From: Gammaproteobacteria bacterium
GTDB taxonomy: Bacteria; Pseudomonadota; Gammaproteobacteria; Enterobacterales; Alteromonadaceae
Direction of reading: 5' to 3'
Length of the DNA stretch: 64,000 nucleotides
Assembly (NCBI GenBank): GCA_018826295.1
Contig: JAHJZX010000025.1
Coordinates: forward strand, 1-64,000
Shown in pieces: positions 45,459 to 54,249 of this stretch (the first letter of the stretch is position 1; every line of letters starts with the position of its first letter). Below the pieces are notes generated by a model. That model had not been told where the DNA came from, searched no databases, and worked only from the letters and a program-made list of their open reading frames with translations. Position numbers and translations under genes: made by a program.

Positions 45459-46150
45459 CTCTGCTGTTGATAGCGCTTATGTAAAATAACCACCCGTTCA
45501 ACATAGGCCTGGGTTTCGGCAAAGGGCGGTATACCGTTGTAGCGTTTTACATTACCGGGGCCAGCGTTATAAGCCGCCAGCGCCAATGTTAACTCGTTAT
45601 TATGCTGTTTCAGCAATTGCGCCAGGTAGCGGCTGCCGGCGTTAATGTTTTGCTCCGGATGATTTGCATCCTGTACGCCCAGTGTCGCCGAGGTTTGCGG
45701 CATTAATTGCATCAGGCCGACAGCACCTTTTTTCGATATTACCTGCGGCCGAAACGATGATTCGGCATGGATCACCGCCCGGATCAAAGCCGGGTCAAGC
45801 TGGTGCTCGGTTGCAGCTTTGGCAATAATGCGATTGTACGGTTTAACGTACAGCGGTACCGTATGCCAGTTGATATTTGACACCGGATCACAGGCAAAAC
45901 AATCAAACCTGAGCAGTTGATAAGGCCGGTTAAGCGGCTGGCGATCAGAAAAGAATGCCGTGCCGTCAGCCTTCACCGATTTATACACTGCAATTTGCGC
46001 GCTTGGTTTGTTTTTTACTGCTGGTGCCGCCTGATGTAACACCTGGCCCGGGATAAGCTTAAGCTGCTTTTTAGTCTCAGCCGAATCCTCTTGCGCCGTA
46101 CTGCTACAAGCAAAGCCGATACAACAGATAACAACAGCGCCACGCAACAC
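45455..46150 (-). CDS. Secreted lytic transglycosylase with DUF4124-like N-terminus
   Basis: A 231-residue exported protein from a GTG start, with a short hydrophobic N-terminus (LRGAVVICCIGFACSSTA). A DUF4124-like segment (IAVYKSVKADGTAFFSDRQP) follows, then an SLT lysozyme-like domain: RAVIHAESSFRPQVISKKGA with the catalytic Glu, then VGLMQLMPQTSATLGV and LALAAYNAGPGNVKRYNG. It should cut peptidoglycan between MurNAc and GlcNAc in the periplasm. The gene is convergent with the CBS gene, with a four-base overlap. Confidence 0.88.
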   Translation of the reverse strand: MLRGAVVICCIGFACSSTAQEDSAETKKQLKLIPGQVLHQAAPAVKNKPSAQIAVYKSVKADGTAFFSDRQPLNRPYQLLRFDCFACDPVSNINWHTVPLYVKPYNRIIAKAATEHQLDPALIRAVIHAESSFRPQVISKKGAVGLMQLMPQTSATLGVQDANHPEQNINAGSRYLAQLLKQHNNELTLALAAYNAGPGNVKRYNGIPPFAETQAYVERVVILHKRYQQQS

Positions 46151-46214
46151 GTTTTAATCCAATCTCTGTCAGGGGATCGCAAGTAAAGCACTGCAGTGGC
46201 AAATTCTCAAGCTG

Positions 46215-47498
46215 TTAGCTGGTTTTATCTTGGTGTAAACGGCGATTTAACCAAAACAGTACCAGACAGACTGCGATGATCATCAGCGGTACGCTAATAC
46301 TTTGCCAGCGCTCAGTATCCAAGCGCGGTAGAAAATGCCCCAGCGCCTTAATGGCTTTGTCGCTTAGTTGCACCGCGTAGTAACTGATCGCCACCAGAGA
46401 CAGGCCTTCAACCATTATCTGCATATTCAGCTGTAGTTTGGCGCGTTTATCCATCGAAGCCAGCAGCTGCTGGTTTTGTTGCTCTAATTTTAAGTTAATC
46501 CGGGTACGTAACAATTCGGTTGAACGGCCAAGCCGGCCCGACAACGCATTCTGACGGAATACGACTGACTCGCTGGTGCGAAATGCCGGCGTTAACCGCC
46601 GCTCGGTAAAGTCCTGCAGCGATAACAAGCCTTCTATCGGAGTTTCATTTAAGCCTTTTATCCGATCCAGTGTCAGTTGATAGTAGGCTGCGGTAGCTTG
46701 CAAACGCGAGCTGGTTTCGGCAATCAAATGCTCGGTTTGCGCAGCCATAGTGGTAATTTCGTTCAACAGCCGCTCGTCGTCGCTGCGCTGCTGTTCAATG
46801 CGCTGGGTAATGTCTGACAGCTGCTGCTCCAGCAGGTTAAGCCTGGCAAGTGCCTGGCGTGACATCGGCCAGCCCAGCAACGACAGCTTGCGGTAGTTAC
46901 CCAGATCAAACAGTTGTTGCACTAAACGGCCTAATGCTGCCGGGCTGAGCCCCTGATCCAGCAACAGCATGCGGCCGGCGCCTTCGGCATGTTTTTGAAA
47001 ATCGGTCCAAATGCGCGCTTTTTGTCCCGCCAGCAAGCTACTGATGCAGTTGTCCGGATTAAACAGCTTATCAATATTGCCATTGGCTTTTAGTTGCGCC
47101 GGTGTTACCACACTTAGTTGCACTACACGGAAAATCTGGCCGGGAATATCCTCCAGCCAGTCTTTACTGGGCAAAAAATCCAGCGGATCGTCAAACAGCT
47201 GCTTGTCGTTACCATACTGAATAAACACATAGCTGGAAAACTCGCCGTGTTTCTCAAACCTGAGCGTGCCACCAAACAATGGCAGGTTGATATCGTGGTC
47301 GGTTTCACTGAAATGGCTGCCTTGCTGACTGGCCAGTTGCTGCATAAAGCTAAACTCACTGCTACGTGAAGCCGGAGCAACGGTTAGCATAAACTGACAC
47401 AGCCGGCAGGGAGCGGCAATGGCAGGGAAGGTGCGCTGTTGCAATTCTTTATCCAGTACATCGCGCAGTGGATGGCTGCGGTTGTGTAGTCCGGTCAT
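46215..47498 (-). CDS. DUF3422 family membrane protein
   Basis: A 427-residue protein of the DUF3422 family. Its N-terminus, HPLRDVLDKELQQRTFPAI, is the family signature. The middle (about 230-270) is a coiled coil, and two hydrophobic helices (about 365-420) lie near the C-terminus, the last ending FWLNRRLHQDKTS. The function is unknown. A good AGGAG ribosome site lies eight bases before the ATG. It is the only gene of its transcription unit on this strand, and 64 bases separate it from the lytic transglycosylase gene. Confidence 0.85.
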   Translation of the reverse strand: MTGLHNRSHPLRDVLDKELQQRTFPAIAAPCRLCQFMLTVAPASRSSEFSFMQQLASQQGSHFSETDHDINLPLFGGTLRFEKHGEFSSYVFIQYGNDKQLFDDPLDFLPSKDWLEDIPGQIFRVVQLSVVTPAQLKANGNIDKLFNPDNCISSLLAGQKARIWTDFQKHAEGAGRMLLLDQGLSPAALGRLVQQLFDLGNYRKLSLLGWPMSRQALARLNLLEQQLSDITQRIEQQRSDDERLLNEITTMAAQTEHLIAETSSRLQATAAYYQLTLDRIKGLNETPIEGLLSLQDFTERRLTPAFRTSESVVFRQNALSGRLGRSTELLRTRINLKLEQQNQQLLASMDKRAKLQLNMQIMVEGLSLVAISYYAVQLSDKAIKALGHFLPRLDTERWQSISVPLMIIAVCLVLFWLNRRLHQDKTS

Positions 47499-47812
47499 AG
47501 TAATGCTCCTGAGTCAGAGGACGAAAAATGGCGGTGAGCACCGATACCGATAAAAGTGCTTAGCAGATGCCATGCCAGTGCGGCGCTAAAATTGGCGTAC
47601 TGCTTAATTTGCCGCTAATTAGTTGCCATAGCGTGATATTTTTTTGACGTCTTAATGTTGGTGCATAACGCTTCCAGCGGGAGCCTTTGACGTTTTGCCC
47701 CGAAATAACGCACAGATGGCGCATTACAGTGCGCCGACGGTTACGTTTTACGCCCTGCACAGGCTACAATTAAGCCGTTCGCGTCTTGTACGTCCTTTCG
47801 GATCACTATGTT
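47499..47812. other. Gene-free divergent promoter region
   Basis: This 314-base stretch separates DUF3422 from the divergent rhtA gene. It holds the DUF3422 ribosome site next to 47499. It also has a 6-bp inverted repeat GGCGCA/TGCGCC (47718-47735) and a TACAAT -10-like element (47765-47770) upstream of rhtA, without a good -35. Short open frames here look like chance. Confidence 0.5.
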
Positions 47813-48688
47813 ATGCCTGTCTTTGTAAATCGCAGCCTGGTTGTCGCTGTTGTCAGCGTATTGCTGGCGATGATCACTATTCAATCCGGCGCTTCTATAG
47901 CCAAACAATTGTTTCCGCTGATTGGCCCGGATGGCACCACCGCCCTGCGGCTGGGTTTTTCTGCGCTGGTGTTGTGTCTGGTATTTAAGCCGTGGCGGGC
48001 CTTACCAAAAGGGCGCGACTGGCAGGCTGTTATCGTATACGGCTTGTGCCTGGGAGGCATGAATATTCTGTTTTATCTGGCTATTGCCCGTATTCCGCTG
48101 GGTATTGGTGTGGCACTGGAATTTACCGGTCCTTTGGCGGTGGCGCTGTTTTCATCCCGGCGTAAGCGCGATCTTATTTGGGTTGGCTTTGCCATAGCCG
48201 GCATTTTACTGCTACTGCCGGATATGCATGGTGTGGATGCACTGGATCCGGTGGGTGTGATACAGGCATTGGCGGCTGGCGCTTGTTGGGCTGGCTATAT
48301 ATTGTTTGGTAAAAAAACCAATACTCAAAGCTCGGGTGGTATGACGGTGGCGCTGGGGATGACAGTTGCTGCTGTCGTGCTGGTGCCAACCGGCTTTGTT
48401 ACTCAGGGTATGGCGTTGCTAAGCTGGGATGTGCTACCTCTGGGCTTTTTGGTCGGCATTTTATCCAGCGCTATTCCGTATTCATTGGAAATGGTAGCGC
48501 TGCGTAATATGACATCGCAAAATTTCAGCGTGTTTATGAGTATGGAACCGGCGATAGCGGCTCTGGCAGGCTTTTTAATTCTGGCTGAACTGTTAACACT
48601 ATGGCAGTGGCTGGCGATAGCGCTGGTAATTGTTGCCTCTTTGGGTAGCTCATTAACGCCGGCGACAAAACAAACGGCAGAAACTTGA
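47813..48688 (+). CDS. rhtA: RhtA-like threonine/homoserine exporter (EamA family)
   Basis: A 291-residue inner-membrane transporter with ten hydrophobic helices in two EamA repeats. Segments VALEFTGPLAVALFSSRRKR, GACWAGYILFGK, and SSAIPYSLEMVALR followed by FMSMEPAIAALAGF closely match E. coli RhtA, which exports threonine and homoserine. Substrate identity is inferred from that likeness. I chose ATG 47813 (MPVFVNRSL), since the residues before it are not like relatives. Confidence 0.85.
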   Translation: MPVFVNRSLVVAVVSVLLAMITIQSGASIAKQLFPLIGPDGTTALRLGFSALVLCLVFKPWRALPKGRDWQAVIVYGLCLGGMNILFYLAIARIPLGIGVALEFTGPLAVALFSSRRKRDLIWVGFAIAGILLLLPDMHGVDALDPVGVIQALAAGACWAGYILFGKKTNTQSSGGMTVALGMTVAAVVLVPTGFVTQGMALLSWDVLPLGFLVGILSSAIPYSLEMVALRNMTSQNFSVFMSMEPAIAALAGFLILAELLTLWQWLAIALVIVASLGSSLTPATKQTAET

Positions 48689-48755
48689 TCCAGCGCTAAA
48701 TGTCAGGCTACCTTTTTCGCTATAAGGGTATGTTTATGTCGATATGGAGACTGTG

Positions 48756-49187
48756 ATGACTATTAGCATTGTTGCCGAACTAATGACGGTTGATCCTTTA
48801 TGCGTTACCCGTGACGCCAGTTTAAAAGATGCGCATGATTTAATGCGGGAAAAAAATATCCGCCATATTCCGGTTATTGACGCCAAAGGTGAACTGGTAG
48901 GCATGCTGACGCAAAAAATTATGATTGCCAAGGTAATGGGCTTGATGGCGCAATTTGGCGCCACAGCGCTGGAGCGCAAAGAAAAACAGCAACTGGTGGC
49001 CGATATGATGGTGACTGATTTTGCTGCGGTCACGCCAGAGCAATCGTTAAAAGACGTGGCCGGTTTTTTCGTATCAAACCGCCACGGTTGTATGCCGGTA
49101 GTCGATGAAAACAATAAGCTGAAGGGGATACTAACCTCGTCAGATTTTGTCCGGCTGGCTGCAGAGTTGTTAGAAAAGGCAATCTAG
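48756..49187 (+). CDS. CBS domain-pair protein
   Basis: A 143-residue protein of two CBS motifs: AELMTVDPLCVTRDASLKDA to IPVIDAKGELVGMLTQ, and VADMMVTDFAAVTPEQSLKD to MPVVDENNKLKGILTSSDF. A linker with MAQFGATALERKEKQQ separates them. ATG 48756 is chosen over the ATG 12 bases upstream because GGAG then has the right spacing. It is like the CBS protein at 45033 but not a recent copy. Repeat element B begins 19 bases after its stop. Confidence 0.83.
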   Translation: MTISIVAELMTVDPLCVTRDASLKDAHDLMREKNIRHIPVIDAKGELVGMLTQKIMIAKVMGLMAQFGATALERKEKQQLVADMMVTDFAAVTPEQSLKDVAGFFVSNRHGCMPVVDENNKLKGILTSSDFVRLAAELLEKAI

Positions 49188-49205
49188 AGAGCACAGACTT
49201 TATGA

Positions 49206-49302
49206 GAATCGACTTGTTCTAAACAGACCGTTGCAGGCCAGGATGGCCGAATCGAGCCTACAGGGATGTATTTACGGCGTGTCTGTGTGAACAAGTCGGT
49301 TC
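49206..49302 (+). repeat. Structured palindromic repeat, copy B
   Basis: A 97-base element. The ends GAATCGACTTGTTC (49206-49219) and GAACAAGTCGGTTC (49289-49302) pair over 14 bp with one G-T. A second stem is ACAGAC (49223-49228) with GTCTGT (49281-49286). Next to it comes a CCGTTG, then a short hairpin GGCCA/TGGCC (49236-49248), and then the conserved core GAGCCTACAGGGATGTAT followed by TTACGGCGT. The same architecture occurs at 54121 and, on the other strand, at 54250. It lies between the convergent CBS and DPP7-like genes. Confidence 0.85.
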
Positions 49303-49319
49303 GACTCGAAGAGATGAAT

Positions 49320-49343
49320 AAAAAGGGCCTTTCGGCCCTTTTT
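49320..49343. terminator. Bidirectional intrinsic terminator
   Basis: AAAAAGGGCC (49320-49329) pairs perfectly with GGCCCTTTTT (49334-49343) around TTTC. It serves the convergent CBS and DPP7-like genes and lies seven bases from the latter's stop. Confidence 0.92.
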
Positions 49344-49350
49344 CAGATGG

Positions 49351-51504
49351 TTACTTCACGCCCATTTCTTTTAACAGATTATCTGCGCCGTCCAGCTGCA
49401 TTTGCCACAGCATAAAACGGTGATCAACCTGAATTGAGCGGGTGTTATCCGGGTTGTAGTCCCAGTCTGAAATAATCGAATCCAGTGTGCCGTCAAACGC
49501 CAGGCCTACCAGTTCGGCTTTGCTGTTCAGTACCGCAGAACCTGAGTTACCACCGGTAATATCCAGCGTCGCTAAGAAGTTAACCGGCACTGAGTTTAAG
49601 CTGTCTACTTTGTATGGGCCGTACTGTTTGGCTTTAATGGCATCCAGCTGGCTTTGTGGTGCGTTAAATTCGCCTTCACCGGTGGCTTTAGCAGTAATAC
49701 CACGCAAGGTGGTAAACGGTGCCCAGGCGTTACCATCTTCATTGCCATGCGCACGGCCTTTCACATTACCGTAAGTTACCCGCAGTGTGCTGTTGGCATC
49801 TGGGTAAACGGCGTGGCCTTTAGACTGCATAAAGGCAATTTTGGCGCGCATATAGCTGGCGTATGCCTGCTGAATTTTGCCTGCCAGTTCTTCTTCCTGC
49901 GCTTCGTGCTTTAAGTTCCACTTGTGCAGCGCAACAGCGGCTTTAACAAAGCTGTCATCAAGCTTGGCGATTTGCTCTGGTGTCATCTCCAGCAGCGCAG
50001 TGCGTTTATCCAGTGCGGTTAAGCCAGTATTGGCATACCAGCTGTCAATCAGCGCCTTAAGTTCAGCTTCTGACATGCCATCTTTAATACCCATTACCTT
50101 GTCAAACTCGCTGTCGCGTTGTTTTTTCGGCTGAGCGGCGTAGCGGCTTAAGTTATACAGGTCCAGCGCTTTTTCTACGCTAACGGCAAAGTTACGCTCC
50201 ATACCGGCAACAAAGGCTTTGTAACGCGGTAAATCACGTTTTTGAAAACCGGCTTTACGCTCGGCGTCCGGCTTAGTGCTTTCTTCTGCCAGGCGATAAA
50301 TCGCGCCGGCTGCCGTTAATAAACGTGGTTTAGCATTGCCCAGTAAATAGTCTTTGCGATCTTTGTCCTGGCGTTGTTTCAGCAGTTTTTCAATAGTTTT
50401 TAAGTCATCAGCATAGGCTTTTTTATTGTCGCGGCTGCTGTTAACCCACTTGGTCAGTTCTGCGTGTTCTGCTGTTTTGCGGCTTAAAAAGTCGCTGCCG
50501 GCAAAGCTGTCCAGCATGCCCTGACGGTTTTTCATGTAGTTGTTTAAACCGGCGACACGGCTGGCGTATTTCAGCTCGGCATCTTTATCCTCAGCGGTTT
50601 GCCTGGCGATAATATCCAGCGTGTTTTTAAACTGCGCTACGGTGTTGGGGTAGGCCCATTCAAAGGTTTCGCTGACTTCACTTGGCAGGCGATGGCGATT
50701 AGTGCGGCCCGGGTAACCCAGCGCCATAACAAAATCACCTTCTTTTACGCCGTCTTTGGCCAGGGTTAAATGAAAATCGGGCTTGTATGGCACGTTGTCT
50801 GTGCTGTAATCGGCTGATTTACCTTCCGGGCTGACATAGGCGCGGTAGAAGCTGTAATCTCCGGTGTGACGTGGCCACATCCAGTTGTCGGTGTCGCCAC
50901 CAAATTTACCTACGCCTTCTGCCGGGGCATGTACTAAACGTACATCTTTAATTTCCAGCTGTTTAATACGGTAAAACTCCAGGCTGCCGTAGAATGCAGC
51001 TACAGTACAGCGGTGGCCTTCGTCTTTTTCACACTCAGCTACCAGCGCTTTCTGGTTGGCTTCAATAGCATCGATACGCCTTTTACCGCTTAATTTGGCG
51101 GTTTTGGCATCAATGACTTGATCGCTGACATTATCAACGGCTTTGGTTACGAATATACGGCTGCCAGGTGCAGCGGCAACTTCATCGGCCAGCGTTTTAG
51201 CTAAAAAGCCATTGGCCAGCAGATCATTTTCTGGCGTCGAGTTGTGGGCAATACTGCCGTAGGCACAGTGATGGTTGGTCGCGACTAAGCCGTTTGGCGA
51301 TACGAAAGAGGCAGAACAACCGCCCAGGCTGACAATAGCAGCAGCCGGAAATTCAGTAAGTTTGTTTAAATCGGTTGGGTTTAGCGCTAAACCGGCAGCT
51401 TTTAATTCGTTGGCAATTTGTGGCAACTGTTGCGGCATCCACATGCCTTCATCTGCCATGGCGAAGCTGCTGGCCAGTGCCAGAACAAGTAAGGATTTTT
51501 TCAT
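49351..51504 (-). CDS. S46 family dipeptidyl peptidase, DPP7-like
   Basis: The protein is 717 residues from ATG 51504, which gives a signal peptide MKKSLLVLALASSFAMA; an upstream in-frame ATG at 51573 would bury it. Catalytic residues lie in TNHHCAYG (His), DTDNWMWPRHTGDY (Asp) and ITGGNSGSAV (Ser654). The specificity position, 18 residues after the Ser, is Gly672, the mark of DPP7, which prefers hydrophobic P1 residues. It is a paralogue of the DPP11-like protein at 32496. The two would together release a wide range of dipeptides. Confidence 0.9.
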   Translation of the reverse strand: MKKSLLVLALASSFAMADEGMWMPQQLPQIANELKAAGLALNPTDLNKLTEFPAAAIVSLGGCSASFVSPNGLVATNHHCAYGSIAHNSTPENDLLANGFLAKTLADEVAAAPGSRIFVTKAVDNVSDQVIDAKTAKLSGKRRIDAIEANQKALVAECEKDEGHRCTVAAFYGSLEFYRIKQLEIKDVRLVHAPAEGVGKFGGDTDNWMWPRHTGDYSFYRAYVSPEGKSADYSTDNVPYKPDFHLTLAKDGVKEGDFVMALGYPGRTNRHRLPSEVSETFEWAYPNTVAQFKNTLDIIARQTAEDKDAELKYASRVAGLNNYMKNRQGMLDSFAGSDFLSRKTAEHAELTKWVNSSRDNKKAYADDLKTIEKLLKQRQDKDRKDYLLGNAKPRLLTAAGAIYRLAEESTKPDAERKAGFQKRDLPRYKAFVAGMERNFAVSVEKALDLYNLSRYAAQPKKQRDSEFDKVMGIKDGMSEAELKALIDSWYANTGLTALDKRTALLEMTPEQIAKLDDSFVKAAVALHKWNLKHEAQEEELAGKIQQAYASYMRAKIAFMQSKGHAVYPDANSTLRVTYGNVKGRAHGNEDGNAWAPFTTLRGITAKATGEGEFNAPQSQLDAIKAKQYGPYKVDSLNSVPVNFLATLDITGGNSGSAVLNSKAELVGLAFDGTLDSIISDWDYNPDNTRSIQVDHRFMLWQMQLDGADNLLKEMGVK

Positions 51505-51555
51505 AGCGACTCTTTTTGTTTTAGTGTTAACAGAAGTGTTAAACGTAAGACCGCC

Positions 51556-51587
51556 GTTATAGTCGGTTTCCATGCCGGCCTTGTCAA
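51556..51587 (-). promoter_or_regulatory. Putative promoter of the DPP7-like gene
   Basis: On the minus strand TTGACA (51587-51582) is followed after 20 bases by TATAAC (51561-51556). Each box is good, but the spacing is longer than the usual 16-18 bases. It lies 52 bases upstream of the chosen ATG and inside the longer reading frame, which supports the later start. Confidence 0.35.
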
Positions 51588-51665
51588 TAGACAGACAAAG
51601 GCTGTTACATTTTAATGCGACGGTTAAGTGTCACGTTGCGTTGTGCGGTTAGGTTTAGCGCTGGT

Positions 51666-53363
51666 TTAAGCTTTGTTATACCAGCAAGGGCGATTTTGCC
51701 CGAGTTTTTTTGCCTGATACATTGCCATATCGGCCTGACGTAGTAATTCATCACTATCAGCGTCACCCAAAAACAACACTAAACCTATACTGCAGGCGCA
51801 CTGGTGCATGCTGTTATCATTCAGTGGGTAAGGGCGGGATAATTCCTGTGCAATTTTTGTTGCAACAACCTGCATATGTTGTTTGCTGCGCCGGTCATCG
51901 GCGTCAATATCACGCAAAAGCACAATAAATTCATCTCCACCAAAACGGGCAACGGTGTCGGCCTGGCGCACTGCGCTTTGTAAGCGGCGGGCGACTTCTT
52001 CCAACAAGGCATCGCCGACTTTATGGCCGTAAAGATCATTTACCGGCTTAAAATTGTCCAGATCGATAAACATCAGGCCGCAAAACTTTTGGCTGCGTTT
52101 GCTGGCTGCCATCGCCTGCAACAAGTGTTCTTCCAGTAAGCGCCGGTTAGCCAGGCCTGTTAAGCTGTCATAAAAGGCTAAACGTCTAATTTGCGAACTG
52201 CTTAAGCTGCGGCTGATGGCAAGTTCAGCCAGATTACTATAGGTTTTAATTTTCTCCAGTAGCTCGGCTGAAGGCTCGGCAGGCTGGCGCTGATAAATGG
52301 CAAAGGTGCCCAGTACTTTACCCTGAGCATTTTTTACCGGCTGTGACCAGCAGGCTTTTACAGCAGCAAGCTCAGCCAGTGCCAGATAAGGTTGCCAGTA
52401 AGGGTGAGAGCTGATGTCGGTAACGATCACGGTTTTACCACTATAGGCAGCGCTACCGCAGGACCCAACGCCCTCGCCAATAACTACACCGTCAATCGCC
52501 TGATTGTAGGCATCGGGTAGTGACGGCGCCGCGCCATGGCGCAACGTTTTGCCGTCTTCATCCAGCAGTAAGATGGAACACAGCATATCAGGATGCAGTA
52601 GTTCTACCTGGGTAACAAGATTGTGCAGTACCGTTTTTAACGCTGCGCCTTCACTGATCTGGCTTAAAATCTGGTTTTGTAGCGTTAGCTCTTGTGTTCG
52701 CTGCTGCACTTGTTGTTCAGTTAGTTGCAGGCTGTGTTGATAACGAAGGTTAGCCAGACTAAGTTCAGTAATTTGCAGTGCCAGGGATGCCAGCATATTT
52801 AACATCGCTGGCAAACGACTTTCATCGACTATCGGTACTTCAGCCAACGCTGCCAGATAATCATTTTTATCAAAGCCGGCTTGTTTAGCCTGTGCGGTAA
52901 AATAAGCCTGATCGGGTTCGTGCAGTAAAAATTGGCCAATAAACAGGTTGGCAATATGCTCACCGTCAAGAACTATAGGTGTGGCGCAGTCGGTTAAACC
53001 GTTGCGGCAGCGGTATATCGAATAGTTTTTGCCTTGCTCCAGCTGTAATGCCAGGTCGCGATCACTTTCCAGGCAACGTTGCAATGTGGTTTCAGCCTGG
53101 CGATGAAACTGAATACAGGCCCGTTGCCAGCGCGAAGAGGCCAGCACTTTGCCCTGCAGATCGATCAATGCTATCGGCACGTCCATCACCTGCAGGAAAT
53201 TCTCGAACAAGCTATTTAAACGGGAAAAATCCAGCGCAGCAACCAGTTTACTGGTTACTGTCGTATTGGGGGCGGGCAATGCCTGATTCCAATCGGTGGA
53301 CATAGGATCCAGCATTTGGATCAGATTTGCCTCGCGATGCAGATGCGGTGGTTTTACTGTCAT
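51666..53363 (-). CDS. PocR-GAF-GGDEF diguanylate cyclase
   Basis: A 565-residue cytoplasmic protein. A PocR sensory domain (about 45-215) has the pattern IYRCRNGLTDCATPIVLDGE. A coiled coil follows (about 218-240), then a GAF domain (about 240-385) and a GGDEF domain (about 395-560). The active site RFGGDEF (G475-F479) is canonical, and RQAD just upstream is an intact c-di-GMP inhibitory site, so the protein should make c-di-GMP. PocR domains bind small hydrocarbon-like ligands in known examples; the ligand here is unknown. No c-di-GMP effector is adjacent. Confidence 0.9.
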   Translation of the reverse strand: MTVKPPHLHREANLIQMLDPMSTDWNQALPAPNTTVTSKLVAALDFSRLNSLFENFLQVMDVPIALIDLQGKVLASSRWQRACIQFHRQAETTLQRCLESDRDLALQLEQGKNYSIYRCRNGLTDCATPIVLDGEHIANLFIGQFLLHEPDQAYFTAQAKQAGFDKNDYLAALAEVPIVDESRLPAMLNMLASLALQITELSLANLRYQHSLQLTEQQVQQRTQELTLQNQILSQISEGAALKTVLHNLVTQVELLHPDMLCSILLLDEDGKTLRHGAAPSLPDAYNQAIDGVVIGEGVGSCGSAAYSGKTVIVTDISSHPYWQPYLALAELAAVKACWSQPVKNAQGKVLGTFAIYQRQPAEPSAELLEKIKTYSNLAELAISRSLSSSQIRRLAFYDSLTGLANRRLLEEHLLQAMAASKRSQKFCGLMFIDLDNFKPVNDLYGHKVGDALLEEVARRLQSAVRQADTVARFGGDEFIVLLRDIDADDRRSKQHMQVVATKIAQELSRPYPLNDNSMHQCACSIGLVLFLGDADSDELLRQADMAMYQAKKLGQNRPCWYNKA

Positions 53364-53459
53364 GACAGCTTAAGTGTAGTTAGCACAATGTTACTGCGCC
53401 AGAACTAAACCAAATGAATTTTAGCAACAACTGTATAGTGAAACTGCCAACATGGCTGC

Positions 53460-54074
53460 TTATTTGTGTCGTTGCTGTAGTACTTTAATCACATCTTTTA
53501 GTTCTAACTTTTGGCTGCGTAGCAGTACCAGCAGGTGAAAGATCAGATCAGCCGCTTCGTTGGCTAATTCTTCCCGATCACCAGCCATCGCCGCTAAAGC
53601 CGACTCAACACCTTCTTCACCGACTTTTTGCGCAATGCGTTTTACGCCTTTGGCAAATAAACTGGCAGTGTAGCTACTGTCCGGATCGGCGCCTTCACGG
53701 CTTTTAATTACCTGCTCTAAGTCATACAAAAACGCCAGTTGCGGGCTGTTGGCGTTGTTGTCATGCCAGCAGGTTTCGGTGCCAACATGGCAGGTTGGCC
53801 CTTGCGGCAGTGCCAGCACTAAAATACTGTCGGCATCACAGTCACTGTCGACGCTAACCAGCTGCAGGGTATGGCCTGAGCTTTCGCCTTTGGTCCACAG
53901 CCGCTGTTTGCTGCGGCTGTAAAAGGTGACGTTGCCGCTTTGCAGTGTGTGCTCAAGTGCCGCCGGGTTCATATAGCCTTGCATCAGCACTTTACCGGAA
54001 ATGGCATGCTGTACTATCGCTGGCAGCAGTTGGTTTTCCGGCCAGCTTAGTTGGTTAATTTTCTCAGTTTTCAT
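53460..54074 (-). CDS. hisI: Phosphoribosyl-AMP cyclohydrolase/phosphoribosyl-ATP pyrophosphatase HisIE
   Basis: A bifunctional 204-residue enzyme for the second and third steps of histidine synthesis. The N-terminal cyclohydrolase domain has [32 protein letters not shown] and [13 protein letters not shown], with the zinc-binding Cys residues. The C-terminal pyrophosphatase domain has [19 protein letters not shown], and [12 protein letters not shown] chose ATG 54074 ([11 protein letters not shown]). It is last in the his operon but separated from hisF by a 305-base gap filled by two palindromic repeats. Confidence 0.96.
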   Translation of the reverse strand: MKTEKINQLSWPENQLLPAIVQHAISGKVLMQGYMNPAALEHTLQSGNVTFYSRSKQRLWTKGESSGHTLQLVSVDSDCDADSILVLALPQGPTCHVGTETCWHDNNANSPQLAFLYDLEQVIKSREGADPDSSYTASLFAKGVKRIAQKVGEEGVESALAAMAGDREELANEAADLIFHLLVLLRSQKLELKDVIKVLQQRHK

Positions 54075-54120
54075 ATTATGTTCTCGTTTTTTCTGATGCT
54101 GCGCCAATTTGCTAAGCGAC

Positions 54121-54215
54121 GAGACCTGACTGCTAAGCAGAGCGTCTGTGGCATGGATGCCACAGAGGAGCCTACAGGGAAGTATCTACGGCGTCTCTGC
54201 GTGTAGTCAGGTCTC
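54121..54215 (+). repeat. Structured palindromic repeat, copy A
   Basis: A 95-base element with perfect 11-bp terminal inverted repeats GAGACCTGACT (54121-54131) and AGTCAGGTCTC (54205-54215). An inner stem is GCAGAG (54137-54142) with CTCTGC (54195-54200). A CGT follows, then a 9-bp hairpin CTGTGGCAT/ATGCCACAG (54146-54165), then the core GAGCCTACAGGGAAGTAT followed by CTACGGCGT. It lies antisense to the his operon, between hisF and hisIE, and faces copy C. Confidence 0.88.
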
Positions 54216-54249
54216 AGAGCCTGAACCAAGAGGCATGCTCTTCGAACGC

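Noticed and set aside
49290-49310. GGTTCGACTC resembling a tRNA T-arm
   Set aside because: It is part of the closing arm of repeat copy B and its flank; no acceptor stem, anticodon arm or CCA end fits around it.
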